A DNA stretch of 64,000 bases from Apostichopus japonicus (GCF_037975245.1 NC_092568.1:12237501-12301500); one strand, 5' to 3'; shown: positions 1-12,960, counted from the first letter of the stretch. A program made the numbers and translations. Notes: a model not told the origin generated them from the letters alone.

Positions 1-699
1 ATAGTCTGAAATAACTATACTGACAGTGCAAAAGCCAGGTGGATAGAAGGGAAATTATGGCATTTGAGATATATTTTGGAGAATAAGGAAGATTTAGCAA
101 AGAGAGTATGGAGAGTTCTGTGCTAAACTTTATCCTAGTTCAAATATATATGGCTACTGCCACAGTGTGCTATTGTGGGTAAATTTTGCGAATGCCATGC
201 TAGTCCAATCCATCAGCTATCATTTGGTGTGTTGGTCGTGTCAGTAATTGAAATACTTCTCTCAATACGCTCTAGCGCCCTCGGTAACTTTGCTCGGAAC
301 GGGTGCGCCAGGTTGAGGTGCCTCTTGGTTGCTAAATACATGTGCTGCAATTTAGTCCAAAGCACCCAACGAGCCGGTAGCAATTTATACCACAATCCCC
401 ACCTCACCCCGGCCTCCCCCTCCCTCTGATCAGGTCTACACACATTCTATATGCATGGGTTCCAATTTGCGTATATTAGGCTAACCCACACTGGATGAAA
501 TTCCGCGTGTTCTGTAAAATGCGTTTCTATGGTGTCATGGGTATACGTCTAGAAGTTTTCTTCAGTAGTGCGGTGTAAGACGCAGAGTTGCGCGTAAAGA
601 GTGCGATACGTATGTCTTCCGTGTACGTGGTTGGGCGTATCTCGTAGAGGCGCGACGTGCGGGTTGGATGCAAAGCTGTCTTCGGCATATAACCTTCAA

Positions 700-910
700 T
701 GATTTAGCATAGCGGCGAAGGACTTTGTAGACCTAGAAGCGTACTTCGTGGAGGGGACTGCGTGGTCACTGCGCGCGGCGTTTCAGTATATATTACGTCA
801 CAAGAAAATGACAAACAGAACGAAGATAAACATCACAAGGTATAATAATGTAATATTTTATATTGCAATTGCTTTTCGTTGAAGATAAGTCTATTGTGCG
901 ATTTCTCAAG
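700..910 (+). promoter_or_regulatory. Putative promoter and 5' UTR of copy A
   Basis: A TATA-like stretch (about 786-793) is followed by ACGTCA at 795-800, a half CRE/ATF-type site 116 bases before the ATG. The corresponding site in copy B lies 118 bases before its ATG and is a full palindrome. Similarity between the paralogs fades upstream of about 700. The start of transcription is not visible. Confidence 0.35.
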
Positions 911-3900
911 ATGTTCTTTACATTTTCACTGGCAAGCTACTATGCTTCCTCTTACATGGCTAGGAAGTTCACCAAATTTCTGGCATATGGACGAGGTAAG
1001 TTGGAACTATGTACAATGGGATACAAGGTATTCTAAAGTAAAGCCTCATTGAGTCATCTGGAATATTCGTATCGAGAAATGATTCTAACTTGATGGGACA
1101 GTAAGCCCGAATAAAGCGTAATATTTAAGCGCATAAAGTGTTTTATTACGTGATCAATCTCATGCCATAGTGTAAAGCTATACGATGGTAGAGAAGTTAG
1201 TCACGAATTCACTTCGTTACAACGAGGTGCATGGCTTCGGTGTAAACATTCATATTAAGCACACTCAATTGAGATAAAGGTAGCATTGGTAGAATTCTGA
1301 GAGGTTGTCTGCTGTAATTTTAGTTGTTGAATTCTTGTATGAATTACAATTTCATAGGTTTCAATGGTTTATTTTTGTCAAAGGTTTATTGAAAACTTAA
1401 ACCTTTCTTTCATAGAAAGAAAAGGTTTGATTGTGAAAAATTACACACCCCGTCCATAGTGTCGCGTAACAAGATTTATATCTGATCTCTTCATAAAATG
1501 TTTCTGATTCCATATACTTATATAAGGCAAGTCATTGCAAGAAACTGAATTCTTTCTTTATAGTAAGTCAGATAATTTTTCGTTTATCCTCAGCTCAATA
1601 CATCCTCCCAGAAGGATGTTACGGGTACCGTCCTCCGTTTCAAGGTAAGGTGTAGGTCAAAGTCAAATTACGTCATCCAATTATGGTAGAGCATTTATAT
1701 CACGTGATTAACAGCTCCATATAAAAGATGAATAAAATGTAATATCTTAGCAAGTGCCCTCAGTAAAAATGTTGCACTGGAAGGGGAAAGGAGAATGGGG
1801 AGTGGTGGTATAAGAGCGTACAGTACAGCTTAACTAGGTCAGGGCTTGGAGGGTAAGTAGAGGAACCGAGCTTTGAGAATCGGGTTATAGTTAAGCATTT
1901 TTCTCCACGTGTGATTCTTTTTATACTTTTTCCTACCCCGGTGAGTAATTAAGGGAAAGATACAACGACCGTACACTCATATAGCACTACCCTCCCCCAA
2001 CCCCTCCCCCACGTAATATATTGAAATTATTGATTTAAGATCTTTATTCTGTCTCTAAGTGAAGCTAGTGCATTTTAAACAGGCTTCTTGTTATCATTAA
2101 ACTGTATTATATCTACACAGATCTACAACGGAAACCCTTCAATCGGGAATTTCCCGTGACCGAAGAAAATATTTCTTCGCTCCTTTGCTTTCCATCAGGT
2201 ATTTCATTCATTCTTCAATTTTGTAACAGAACTGAACTGTATAATTACACTTTTCCAAAAAGTTCTATGACCACTGGCTGTTAATTGCTACTGCCCTCTA
2301 TTTTACAAGACCCGAGCCTATCCATAAAGAACCATTCGTCGTCCTTTGAGTGTCTCATTTTGCTTCATAATTATGTTCGTTTGGTTGTTTAATCAACGCT
2401 TTCCTTACTTGCTCTCTTGTATGTGCGTGCGTGCGTGCGGATTTGTGTGTGTTCGTTGTTGAATCATCAAAATGGCTATAACTTGTTAGATAATGTCTCT
2501 ATCATACATTCTTTGTTTTGTTGTAGAGCAAACTCTGCGCATGCGTGAAGATCTTTTTAACAGTAAGCTTATCAACTCTTCATTCGTTTTAATACTTCAT
2601 GAATATTCATACTATATTGTTCATTTTAAAAGGAAAGATGACTTACTTATATAAGTCAAACATTAATATAAACAATACTATTATTAATTACTTTCTTGCG
2701 AACTGTGGGGCACAACGAAGGATCTTGATCGCAGAATTGACACTTTTCAAAGGAGACTACTTCGAAATATTCTCAACATTAGATGGACCAATAATAATTG
2801 GTTATCAAATGATGAGCTCTACAACGAAACCAACCAAACACCTTGGTCATCGATAGTCGCACATAGAAGATTGAGATTTTTCGGTCATGTAGCAAGACTC
2901 CAAGAGGACGCTCCAGCAAAGGTTGCTTTAAGAGAAGCACTGAGACATACTGCTAAACCAGTTGGAAGGCCCGTGACTACATTGCTTGGAAAAATAAAAT
3001 CGCAATTCAAGGACATTAATATTAACAATTTCGAAGAAGCAATAAACCTTGCGCAAGATCGTGATACGTGGCGGAGGTTAATCACTGAGCATGTCGGATA
3101 GACGAGACTCAACTTACTACTACTACTACTAATTAAAGCTATCTTGATGGATACTGAATATCCAAACCCTATACGTTCGTTAAAAACCAAAAAAGACATT
3201 AAAGGCAAACTTAAGTATAAACCATGTTATACATTCCCTTTTCCTATACTTAGGCTATCTGATCTCACGCTTCAAGACCAGCTAAAACTCTTCCCTGACT
3301 TTGAGCTGGCAAACCTTGAAGGTGAGTTATAAACTTGAGATCTTGTATTGAAATAAATACACATATCATAATTATTTAACTAATGGAACACGATACAGAC
3401 GGTAAGACTATTTCAAAGACGTTATGATAGATTTAGTTTTCATGTCATCTATCTTATGTTTAGTTAATATTATTATTTCTTGGTCTCCAGAGTGCCTCCT
3501 TCGTGGAATTTCTTCAAGTATTCCTCTCGATCACAAGAACGGTAAGTTAAGCTTACATATATCAGTATTATCAAATTTCAGACAGACCAGACTATTCATT
3601 AAACATGCTAACCGTGTTCGACCAGTTAAACTGATTTTAATCTTTATACTTTCAGATCCTGCGAGAATCTATTTTATTCCAAATTCATGTGACTTTGGGA
3701 TCATTTCTTTACCTCGATGTGAGTTTGATTGTTTTAAAGCAAGATCTCATTGAATGTGTTATTTTTTTTTTACTAAATTTGCTAGAATTCTAATTAACTA
3801 CTGGGTCTTTGTATTATCCGCATACCCTCTCTATATACTCCCGAGCCCCTCATCCAACGCCCTTTCTAACCTTTCCTTACCTCCTCTCCACACATTTCAC

Positions 3901-6900
3901 TGACATGCTCTTCTCTTTCCGTCACTCCCTTTCCCCTCTACACTTCCCTTCCGACTGAATGTTGAAGCACTTTCACTGTGACTAAAATTACTTGCATGTA
4001 TTAAGTGTGAAGTGGTCTTAGTAGGTGCAACAATTAAACTCTTAATGTGATTTCACATAAACTTGCATTTAATAGAATTAACCCTATGACCCTGAAAAAC
4101 GAGTCTTATTTAGTGACATATCCAGAAGAACAAGTTCCTACTGATGTAAGAGGAGTAGCGGCCTTATCCCCCCTCCCTCACCCCTTACCCCATTACATAT
4201 TATTACCGGCAATGTTGTATCTTCATTAAGCTCTAAAATAAGCATCAACATATTTCTTGCATGTTTAAAGTTTTAATAGTCGAGCAGTACATGACCCCTG
4301 CTGCCTTCGAGAAGCATCAACAAGATGATACTACCTCTAGCTGGTCTGGTAAGATATATTTTGTTTCCTTTCAGTACTTCATCATTTTCGTGACTTTGTT
4401 ATATTATAAACGATATGTTTTTAGTGAGATGCATGGCACTTCAGTAAAATAATTTGGTTTATAGTTTATCGCCAATAAGTAAACAAAAAGGAAAGAAATC
4501 AAACTCTCGTTGTCAAAAAAGTGGTTATATCTTTATACTTAAAAGTTTAGCCAATTTTATTCACGCTGCAGATATTCAGGGCCAACACACTCAACAGACC
4601 ACAACAACGAGATATGAAGGTAAAGTAACACTCACTGTAGTCGTTAGGCTATAAAATATGGTTATACTATAATGAAGTATTTAGGTATATCTTCTTTTTC
4701 AAGACTGTATGTAAGGGGGGGGGCGGTCACTTGTGGAAGTCTCTGCAGTACCATATTAAATATTTATCAGTAAATAAAACATTTTGACGAGAAAAGTCAC
4801 ATTTTCGCTTTTCAGGTTACACCCTGACTTACTACCAGTACACCTTCAAAAGTTCAACTGGTGAGTATTGAGTGAAATTGGATTAAGTATTGTGCGCAAG
4901 AAAAGACAAGTTAATACTAAACTGATTTAAAAAAAAATATTAATATTAATCTTTCACTTCTTCAATAATTTCGACTCAAGGGATAATAAACCTGAGATTT
5001 ATGCATTGAAAGTCTTCTTGGCTGTTTAAAAATATAACATTATTTGAATCTCTTTCAGGCCCTGATCAGATGCAAAACACCGAGGAAACTCTAACAGGTG
5101 AGAAATATAGATTGTTTGTTAACACATCACAGAGTTTTGATTGATTTGAAAAAAAATAATTATTACTTCAAACTGCTGTTTCATATTTCTTTCAGATCCA
5201 ACAGGTAACAAGACAGCTACCAAATACATGTACTATTGGACTGGTAAGTGTTATCATATTGTATCACATGTTCTGACCGGGGTGTTTCTCTTTGGATGTT
5301 CATTTGGCGAGGGGGGGTGGGGGTACCTTATGCTCAATTTATACTGTATCATCTGGGGGTAAAGAATGGGATAAACAGTGGTGTGGGAAGGATTACTTAT
5401 TGGAGCTATTACGGCTCATTATTTACTTACAAGAAGTAAGCATATATCCTTAACGTCATCGACACTGTGACTTTTTCTGTGAGTTTATTGTTTCAGCGAC
5501 ACTAATGGATTCCTCTTTCCTTTCTCTGACAGATGGGGTGTCTTCATACCAACTGAAGGCGAATAAGATAACAACTCAAACCGAAGGTTTGTAATTTCAA
5601 ATATATAATAATAACAAGGAGCCATGAATATCAAATTACAATTTATCTTATATATCAAGTATTCTTATACATTAATAATACCTTTTATTGCCTATTAGTC
5701 TGTCATATTATGATGTTAAGTAATATATTCTGTGTTTATAGACGGACAAACTATCACCCATACACAGGACATTCAACAGTGTGATTACTCTGGTGAGTAA
5801 CCTACTGTCCATTATTTTATTATTATTATTATTTATTATTTTACCCAATTATTAATTTATTTATTATTTGAAACAATCATAAGACTAGCTTCTCATCAAA
5901 TAATAATGTGTTTAGCAAATTTCGTCATCTTTCCCCCAGTCCACCCACCCTACTCTTCATCACTGTTCAAAACATAATCGTGGAAGTTATAACGCACACT
6001 GCTTCAGTATAATATTGATACAGTTACATTTGTAAATATTAAATATTCCATAATTTGTAGTAAATTACTCTCCTCGTTCACAGTTTTTGGGATTGGCAAG
6101 GAAGAGCTAAGCCACATCACTGATAACACTGTAGTAGGTAAGTAGCTATATACCTCTGTCATTGATATACATGCATTTATATACGATCGCACAGCGATAG
6201 AAATAAATCCATACCTTTGATAATGTCGTGAATACTTATATAACCTTCCTCTTGTCAATTCATCATTGTTGGCTTTTATAATTTATGGAACGCCACCAAC
6301 CCAGTATAATTTACAAATTTATTATTTTGTTCCCTTCTTATTTTAGCTGGAAAGCAAACAACAATAAACAAACAATTCAGTTTGCAGACCAGTATTAGTG
6401 GTGAGTTGGATTTATTTATATAAAATATGAATGGAATGATTCTTAATCTAACACGATCTGCTCTTCATAAAGTTAAAAGACTTCAAAAGATAAATAATCA
6501 AGTTTCTCTGCGAAACTCGTATGTTAAACTTATTTTATCTTTCTTTGGTCTTTATGTTTTTATATTACCATAGTTTGGAATTAAATTACTGCGGACCGAA
6601 ATATGTGCACTATATGTATTTAACTTGATTTAATTCTTTTTATCCTCAGACGGGAAATCCTGTCAGAGTCAAACTCAGAGTGGCTCAGAGGAAACTGTGT
6701 CAGGTATATATGATTTAGTAAAGACCGTTTAACTTAATGTCTAAGCTATCTTTATGTTAACTTATATTGACGAAAGAAATAGTCTTATTTTGCTTCAAAA
6801 GTCAAGAAAAACAAGTAAACCTTTCACACTCTTGTTTCTATTGATTCATAATACTATGCACCTACTGTATCAGGTACGGTAAATAAAATAAAAAAATTGT

Positions 6901-9245
6901 AAAATCACTTAAAGTAACAAACATTTTGTATTAAAGATTGTGTCCCAAGGCTCACAGGTATCAAAATATAATAATTACTTCTAAACATTTGTACTTCCAG
7001 ATGATGACGTCACAACTACAGTATATCAGGATCAGCGAATCTCAACTGGTGAGTGATTTTTATCAGAAATAATATTGTTACAGTCATTTAGTGATATCTT
7101 ACAGTAAATATTCGTATCATATTTTGATTAATATCGAAAAATAATGTTACTCTGAGAATCGTGAATCTCTCAATTTTTATAAATATAGATCAATAAATTT
7201 ATGATACCTTCCCGCTTTTACCGATATATATCCCATCATGGTCAAGGGATATCACAGTAGGCTATATTATACGTTGTTGGTGTTGCTTTGTTCATTTGCT
7301 TTTTAGTAGTGCCCTTCTAATACCATATCCTTGTCTTATATATAGATGGAGTTTCATCCACTGTAGTGACGTCATCAAACCAATCGACCCGCACAGGTAA
7401 TTATGAATCGATTATGCAAATGTACGTCAACGGTACTCTTCTGTGAGAGTTTGTATATCTATTACTGTTAAAGGATTCATCTAAAAAGCGAATTTTTTTT
7501 TTTTTTAAATGCAATCCTGTAGTCATTCATTGTATATTTTCGGGGGGGGGGCAATACCTTTCTAGGGGAGGGGCAGGCAGCACCTTTGTAAAGGCCAAGT
7601 CATGACAATTTAGATATCGTATAAATTGTATAAATATCTCACATGTTTCCTTTGTTCTCCGTCATAGGCCGATTGAAGACAAATAAATTTATTTTGTATT
7701 TTCTTGTTCATAGATGATACTTATTACAGTCACAGTGTGTCGGAAACGATTACGAATGGTAAAAATTTACTCATCTCAATTGAATTATATATCGAGTATC
7801 GAGATATAAGAATTATATGAACATTTTATACAATCACACTTTAAAGTATTTTCTTACATTTATCGATGAGAAGTATACGCATGCGTCTTTATTTTCGCCG
7901 TTTGATTAATATTAATGGCGCAACTCGGGGCAAAAATTTGTCCTTTGCAATAATTATCAAATTGTTTATTTTTCTTACAGATGGAAGTTACGAATACCAG
8001 GCTGAGGAGATAGACCTACGACAATCAGGTTTGTATATTTATTTCAAAGATTGCATTTATTTAAAATAAGTACGTTATTTTGTAACAAAGGTTTAACCAA
8101 TGACTGGACATAACAAATAGGATTATTTTACACACGTTTACCATGGCTATGTCTTGAGCTACATCAGCAGACGTGCACATGATTTCAAAGAGGTGGGGGG
8201 GGGGGAGAGGATTAGTTGCTAAATTTGCCCAGACCTATTTAGGTAGGGGCATGACCGTAGAATAGCCAGAGGTGGATCAAGGGTTCTTAAAGGAAGGATG
8301 TGGCCACGTGGTCTTTGAAGCCGACTACCGTTTTGTGCTAATACATACTTTATAATTTCTGAGTGAGTCTGAAAAGCGGCCTGTTCACCCCATACTCCCT
8401 GGTTCTACACCTCAGGATGTCAGTGGGCCCAGAGGAGTGGTGTTATTCTTTTCCCGACCGAATATCTCCTTACTGAGGCTTCCTCCCACTGACTATGGAG
8501 AAAGGCGCCACCCCCTACCGGGCAAGCAACTGAGTTATATACTATTTTCTTTATCCTTAAAATATTTTATATTAAAATATAGCAATAACGACAGAACAAG
8601 GTTTCTACAACGTATAAAGATTCTAACTAGTCATATTGACCTTTGACCTTTCTGAGATTACATTTTCACATTGACGATCCTCTTATTTACCAACAGACGG
8701 TTTTTTCTTCATCAAACAAACCTACCCAGCAGGGAAAGGAGACGACGTGTTCAATAATGGTATGATAAATGTTTACATTATCAATATACATTATTAGATA
8801 ATTAAAATGAGTAAATATCAATTAAGTGACATTTTTATCACTGAATGGAATACATCACGCGTTTACCATACTGTGCGGTTTATGTAAGAGTGCATTATAT
8901 AGAACATGTATATATAGTGCAATGTTAGTAAATTTTCGCTAGGATTGAAATCTCAGGCCCTCCAACTTTTACACATTCTCTTACAAAGGCTCTTTAGTGG
9001 ATAACCATTTTCGATTTTGTTTTTTTTCTTTCGTCACTTTTCGTCAATTGCAAAGGCAGCTTTGTTATGAGGGACCCGTCCCTAATGCGGACCTAAAGTG
9101 TAAATACTTCTTTATTTTACATTCCTTACAATTATAAGTAATCGTATAGTTACACGAACTTCTTCAGCAAATTTTTTTTTTGAGGTGTCATTCTTCTTTT
9201 CTTCATTTTATAACAGATGATCGTCACCTTTACCTGCAGTGCTGA
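911..9245 (+). CDS. Copy A of a micro-exon-type gene, 23-24 short exons, unknown function
   Basis: The spliced gene has exons at 911-995, 1594-1644, 2121-2198, 2527-2562, 3254-3321, 3491-3541, 3656-3718, 4280-4348, 4572-4619, 4816-4860, 5059-5097, 5196-5243, 5533-5586, 5742-5792, 6084-6137, 6347-6400, 6650-6703, 6937-6957 (probable), 7001-7048, 7346-7396, 7714-7758, 7981-8028, 8697-8759 and 9217-9245 (stop TGA). Each has AG/GT borders, and each intron is phase 1. The ATG at 911 opens exon 1 (MFFTFSLASYYASS...) and is conserved in copy B. Its hydrophobic start could be a weak signal peptide. The rest is rich in Ser, Thr, Gln, Tyr and Asp, with few cysteines and no recognised domain. Exon 5 is 68 nt instead of 69, which shifts the frame to an early stop, so coding isoforms must skip it. 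Exon structure is well supported; function is unknown. Confidence 0.82.
2690..3132 (+). mobile_element. 5'-truncated LINE, C-terminal end of reverse transcriptase ORF
   Basis: A single open frame from about 2697 to 3101 reads ELWGTTKDLDRRIDTF, LLRNILNIRW, RLRFFGHVARL, VGRPVTTLLGKIK and LAQDRDTWRRL. These are the familiar motifs downstream of the polymerase domain in non-LTR retrotransposons. The element ends in a (TAC)n tail at about 3114-3130 and may be flanked by a short TAATTA target duplication. It sits in intron 4 of copy A and is absent from intron 4 of copy B. The clade (RTE, CR1 or jockey type) cannot be fixed from so short a piece. Confidence 0.8.
3254..3321 (+). pseudogene. Exon 5 of copy A, frameshifted
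   Basis: This 68-nt exon matches the 69-nt exon 49665-49733 of copy B but has one T fewer near its start (CTATCTGATC against CTATCTTGATC). If included, it leads to a stop within about 11 codons. Its splice borders are intact and both neighbours are phase 1, so skipping it restores the frame. It could act as a poison exon or simply be decaying. A sequencing error in this T run is also possible. Confidence 0.75.
6937..6957 (+). CDS. Probable 21-nt micro-exon of copy A
   Basis: This 21-nt segment sits between AG and GTATCA, keeps the 1-1 phase and encodes D-CVPRLT before the next Gly/Asp junction. In copy B (53406-53426) it differs at two positions, both synonymous (CCA/CCG and CTC/CTA). The acceptor has a poor pyrimidine tract, as is common for micro-exons. 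RNA evidence would be needed to be sure. Confidence 0.5.
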
Positions 9246-9800
9246 TGACTTTTACCCCCGGGGTAGGGGTGGGGTGAGACTCGGGTACGTAAAAGGTCGG
9301 GTGGTGTTGAGTAACGGTATAAAGTCTCATATCCACTGGTTGGATGTCGAATAAGCTTGTTCTGTGTCCATCCATACTACATCAGATCACTGGCCGGATG
9401 TGATATCTTGGTAACCATGACGTCATCAACTTCCTATCACTCATATTGATATATTCAGCTATGCTTTTTTTCTCGATGTGCTTGTTTCGTTGTAATCGTC
9501 AAATATATCGTTTGTATCCGTAACTCGTTCGTTTCGTTTCTTTCTATTACGTTGTGTGTTTTATGACAAGGGTGGAATCTAGGCATATAAAACACACATA
9601 TGTACAATCACAAGAAATCTTCCCTGTGTGAATACGACAACATTCTCTCATAACATTCACTGAATGACTAAACTTTATTTTGTGTTCAAGTCTTAAAAGG
9701 AATCACACAAGCTGTTCTGTTACTTCAATTTCATGTTGTTATTTAACATCACAAAAAGAGAATGAAATTTTGAGGATTTCCCTGGACATTTGCGTTACCA
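9246..9800 (+). other. 3' UTR or 3' flank of copy A
   Basis: This segment is conserved with 55950-56510 but has no long open frame. A clear AATAAA occurs only further on, near 9958, in the repeated block. Where the transcript ends cannot be decided. Confidence 0.4.
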
Positions 9801-9809
9801 AGTAGATGA

Positions 9810-10400
9810 TGACTGCATGGCACCTCTCTACCCATACACCCCCCCCCCTCCATCTCCTTCTGGCCCGATCCCTCCTCCCCGCTCCATCTCAAAAATATTA
9901 AACAGAAATTAATTTAACAAAATGTTAAAGGCAAAATTCAACAACATATTAAAGACGAAATAAAAAACCACAGCTCATTACCGCACATTACAGCATTGGT
10001 TCTTTTCTGTTTATTTACACGTTAGATAAGTAAGGGATAAGGAAAATAACGGGCGGAGACTCGTAGGTAAATTATCGCAATGGATAATAAACATATCACA
10101 TTTCGAGTCACAGCCTTATACTGTTATTACTTCTATTACAAGTTTACGCTAGCGAAGTGCAGACTGGTATACACAGTGTATTGTCGTTCTCTGCGTCCAT
10201 TAGTTCGAGAGCCCAATTAACATTGACAATTCACTTATACATATTTAATAGTCTTTATTATTATACTAAAAAAGCTGATAACCTTTCCAGTCCAGTTTCA
10301 AAAAGGATACCTTGCATTTTATAAATCTAAATTGCTTATAGTAGTTTATACGTAAGAAACACGTCATTGTGGTCACTCCGTAGCGTTATCCTCCAGTTAC
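9810..10400 (+). repeat. 3' flank block, copy 1 of 4
   Basis: The block begins with GATGATGACTGCATGGCACC and continues through a pyrimidine-rich stretch, an AAATAAA-containing part and the sequence around GTTCGAGAGCCCAAT. Further copies lie at about 56510-56886 (partial), 56887-57440 and 59694-60330. No protein is encoded. Confidence 0.8.
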
Positions 10401-10429
10401 TCGTATGGCGGGCCATCAGTCTCAAATCA

Positions 10430-10925
10430 TGGGGAATCGACTTATACCGATCTACATCGACAGATACCAATTTCCTTCGACTTATACAAGTTTCCAGCAG
10501 CTTAAATTGACTTATACCGATTTAAATCGACATATACCAGTTTAATTCGACATATCATCGATTTAAATCGACATATACCAAATTAAATCGACATATACAA
10601 ATTTAAATCGACATATAACAATTTAAATCGATGATATGTCAAATTAAATCGGTATATGTCATTTTTAATCGACAAACACCAATTTAATTCGACTTATACC
10701 AGATATAAATTGATATAAACCGTTTTAAATCGACATATACCAATTTAAATCGATGATGTGTAAAATAAATCGGTATATGTCAGTTAAAAAAAAAACATCT
10801 ACCAGTTTAAATTGATGATATGTCGAATTAAATCGGTAGAAGTCAATTTCATTGGACTTATACCAGTTTCTAGCAACTCAAAGTGACATATACCTACTTA
10901 AATCGACATATCATCTATTGAGCTC
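10430..10925. repeat. Palindromic AATCGACATATACC array, left copy
   Basis: Short units containing CGACATATACC alternate with the reverse complement form CGGTATATGTC and with ATCGATGATATG, so the array is full of inverted repeats able to form hairpins. It is conserved at 57490-57915 in the right duplication copy. Confidence 0.8.
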
Positions 10926-12960
10926 ATCCTAGCTAACCGAAAAACAAGGTGGGGGTGAAAATCCCCAAGGGATTCGCTTTTTCTTTTCTTTTTCTTTTTT
11001 GGCGGGGGGGGGCTGTCGCTGCGTTGCCCTATTTCGTGCTTCTGCATCAGTCCTCGCTTTGCTACCGCCTTTTTTTTACTCTCTTGTTCTCATATTATTT
11101 TCTTGATGACAAGTTATATTTGCGCCAAACTGTATGAAGTAAACGTGACGCATTTGCGAGTTACTCAATGGTAATACCAGTTCCTAATACAGGACGGTAA
11201 CATGGTTACTCAATTTACCTAGCTACGTTTACCTTTTATGCTAAAACTTGATATTTGTCATGTCACGCCTATTTCAAAGACACAACATCTTTTGTTTTTT
11301 CTCCTCAATATGGGTGATATACTTATAGTATATATCTTACAGTTCTCATGATTTAATTCAGCTGTGTCAACTGATAGGCTACTGATTTGCTACATTCCAC
11401 TACAAGAGAATATACAAACACAAATAAATGGGAACAAACTTAAAAGAAAGTAAATTTGAATCAATGGTAAATAACATGAAAAGAATTGCGCATAAAGCCA
11501 CTCATCGATAGTGTAGACAGAATTATATCATCTCACTCATACGCAAAATGGGAGCAGGGACATCCAGCAGGCAAGCAGGGAGAATCCCCTGCTAGGGAGA
11601 ATCCCCTAATAGTGAAGAGGGAAACTTCACCTGACCTCTGCCAATCGTAGTTCATGTGATTGGAAGATTAGAAACAGGTGTGCCAAGGTTGTATCATTCC
11701 CTTTTATAATGTCTAATGTCGTTAGTTTTAAATCCATAAAAAAGGATATAACAGCAAATAGCTCTGCTATGATTGTATAAAGTGTATTTTTTCAGAGGGA
11801 ATTTCTTATAAGAATGCTTTCCTTTTAGCTTTCCTACCATTTCATGGCGGTGAGTTCTTGGGATCAACGTAATCTCTAATCTTCCAACATGACTTGAAAC
11901 GGAATACAAAGAATGTTTCTATAGTTCACATGTTCTCATTGGTTCTTCCTTCCTTTTGACACTTACAATACTTTCTAACATGATGTTCCTTTTTGAAAGA
12001 TTAAATATGTTGCATGAATAAATTTGGGACAGGTGATGAATTTAAAGTTAGTGAGGGGGGGGGGGCCTCCGTTGGCCCATAGTCTAATTAAATATGATCA
12101 TGGTCCCACCCAATTTGCATGTTTTTGATGATAAGATATATTTGCCTCAATCACTATGAATTGAGCTTGACACATTTGCTTGTTACTCAATGGCAATATC
12201 AGATCCTAATACAAGACGATACCATGGTAATGTACTAAGGTTACCCAATTTAACTATAGCTTCGTTTATACCTTTCATGCTTTACCTGATTTTTGTCATG
12301 TCACGCCTATTTCAATGATACAACATATATTGTTAAACAGAGTTCTGGATGAAAGACAAATAATAAATTCTTATTAATTTCTTATTTAATTCTTATTAAA
12401 TCATAAATTCTTATTTATAGAGTTCTGGATGAATTATGTCAATTATTTCAAACCAACACTCTATGAGAGATGACGTAAATACCTCTTTTCAAATCAATAG
12501 AAGGAGGAAACTTAATTGTATTCCGCTTGTTTATTTCTTTGTTAAACAGATCTGATCTGAGATACAATTTTTCAGGGTTCAGTAACTTATCGGCAAATGA
12601 AATGAGAAGGAGGGGCGGCGGTGAGGGGGAGAGTAGCTACGACCTTGAAAAGGTTGGTATTGCCTCCTATAACATATGCTTTATGGAGATTTTAGCTGCT
12701 GATAGAGTCGACCATGTCAGAGTGTTGACTTGTATTGCACATATAGAAGCTGTAATAATATCCAAACCCCGTGCTCGTCACCGTCCCTTCCTCATTACCA
12801 TTCAGTCTTTCAAAATGCAACAATTGTAAACAACGTTGGCTGATAATAGATCAAAATTTGATACTTATAAAGATGATTCTAATATTTTGTATTAAACTAT
12901 AAATACACACTGGGGGGGGGGGGGGCTTTACACGCAACTACCGCAGTTTCAGTGGATCAA
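10926..12960. other. Non-coding 3' flank shared by the duplication
   Basis: This holds poly-G runs (near 11006, 12054 and 12911) and AT-rich unique sequence matching about 57930-59690. Two partly duplicated pieces (about 11100-11300 and 12110-12330) resemble each other around the sequence GTCATGTCACGCCTATTTCA. Short ORFs here are not conserved in length between copies. Confidence 0.6.

Larger units (their letters stand above)
700..12960 (+). repeat. Segmental duplication, left copy
   Basis: The whole of copy A, its introns and about 3.7 kb of 3' flank match 47140-59690 in direct orientation, offset by about 46.4-46.7 kb. Introns are highly similar with scattered indels, so the duplication is fairly recent. 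Differences include a LINE fragment present only here (2690-3132) and divergent stretches in intron 1. Confidence 0.9.

Noticed and set aside
2599-2856. 85-aa ORF in intron 4 of copy A
   Set aside because: It is in the wrong frame; the LINE frame runs through 2697-3101 instead.
4114-4145. Candidate exon between exons 7 and 9 of copy A, also at 50519-50550 in copy B, identical in both
   Set aside because: It has AG and GTAAGA borders but is 32 nt long and would throw the next exon out of frame (immediate stop in copy A).
8416-8439. Candidate 24-nt micro-exon in intron 22-23
   Set aside because: The phase is right, but the donor is weak (GTGTTA/GTATTA) and the copies differ by an amino-acid replacement.
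12527-12829. 100-aa ORF with a related ORF at 59377-59583
   Set aside because: The counterpart is shorter with a different N-terminus, and the similarity is explained by the segmental duplication.
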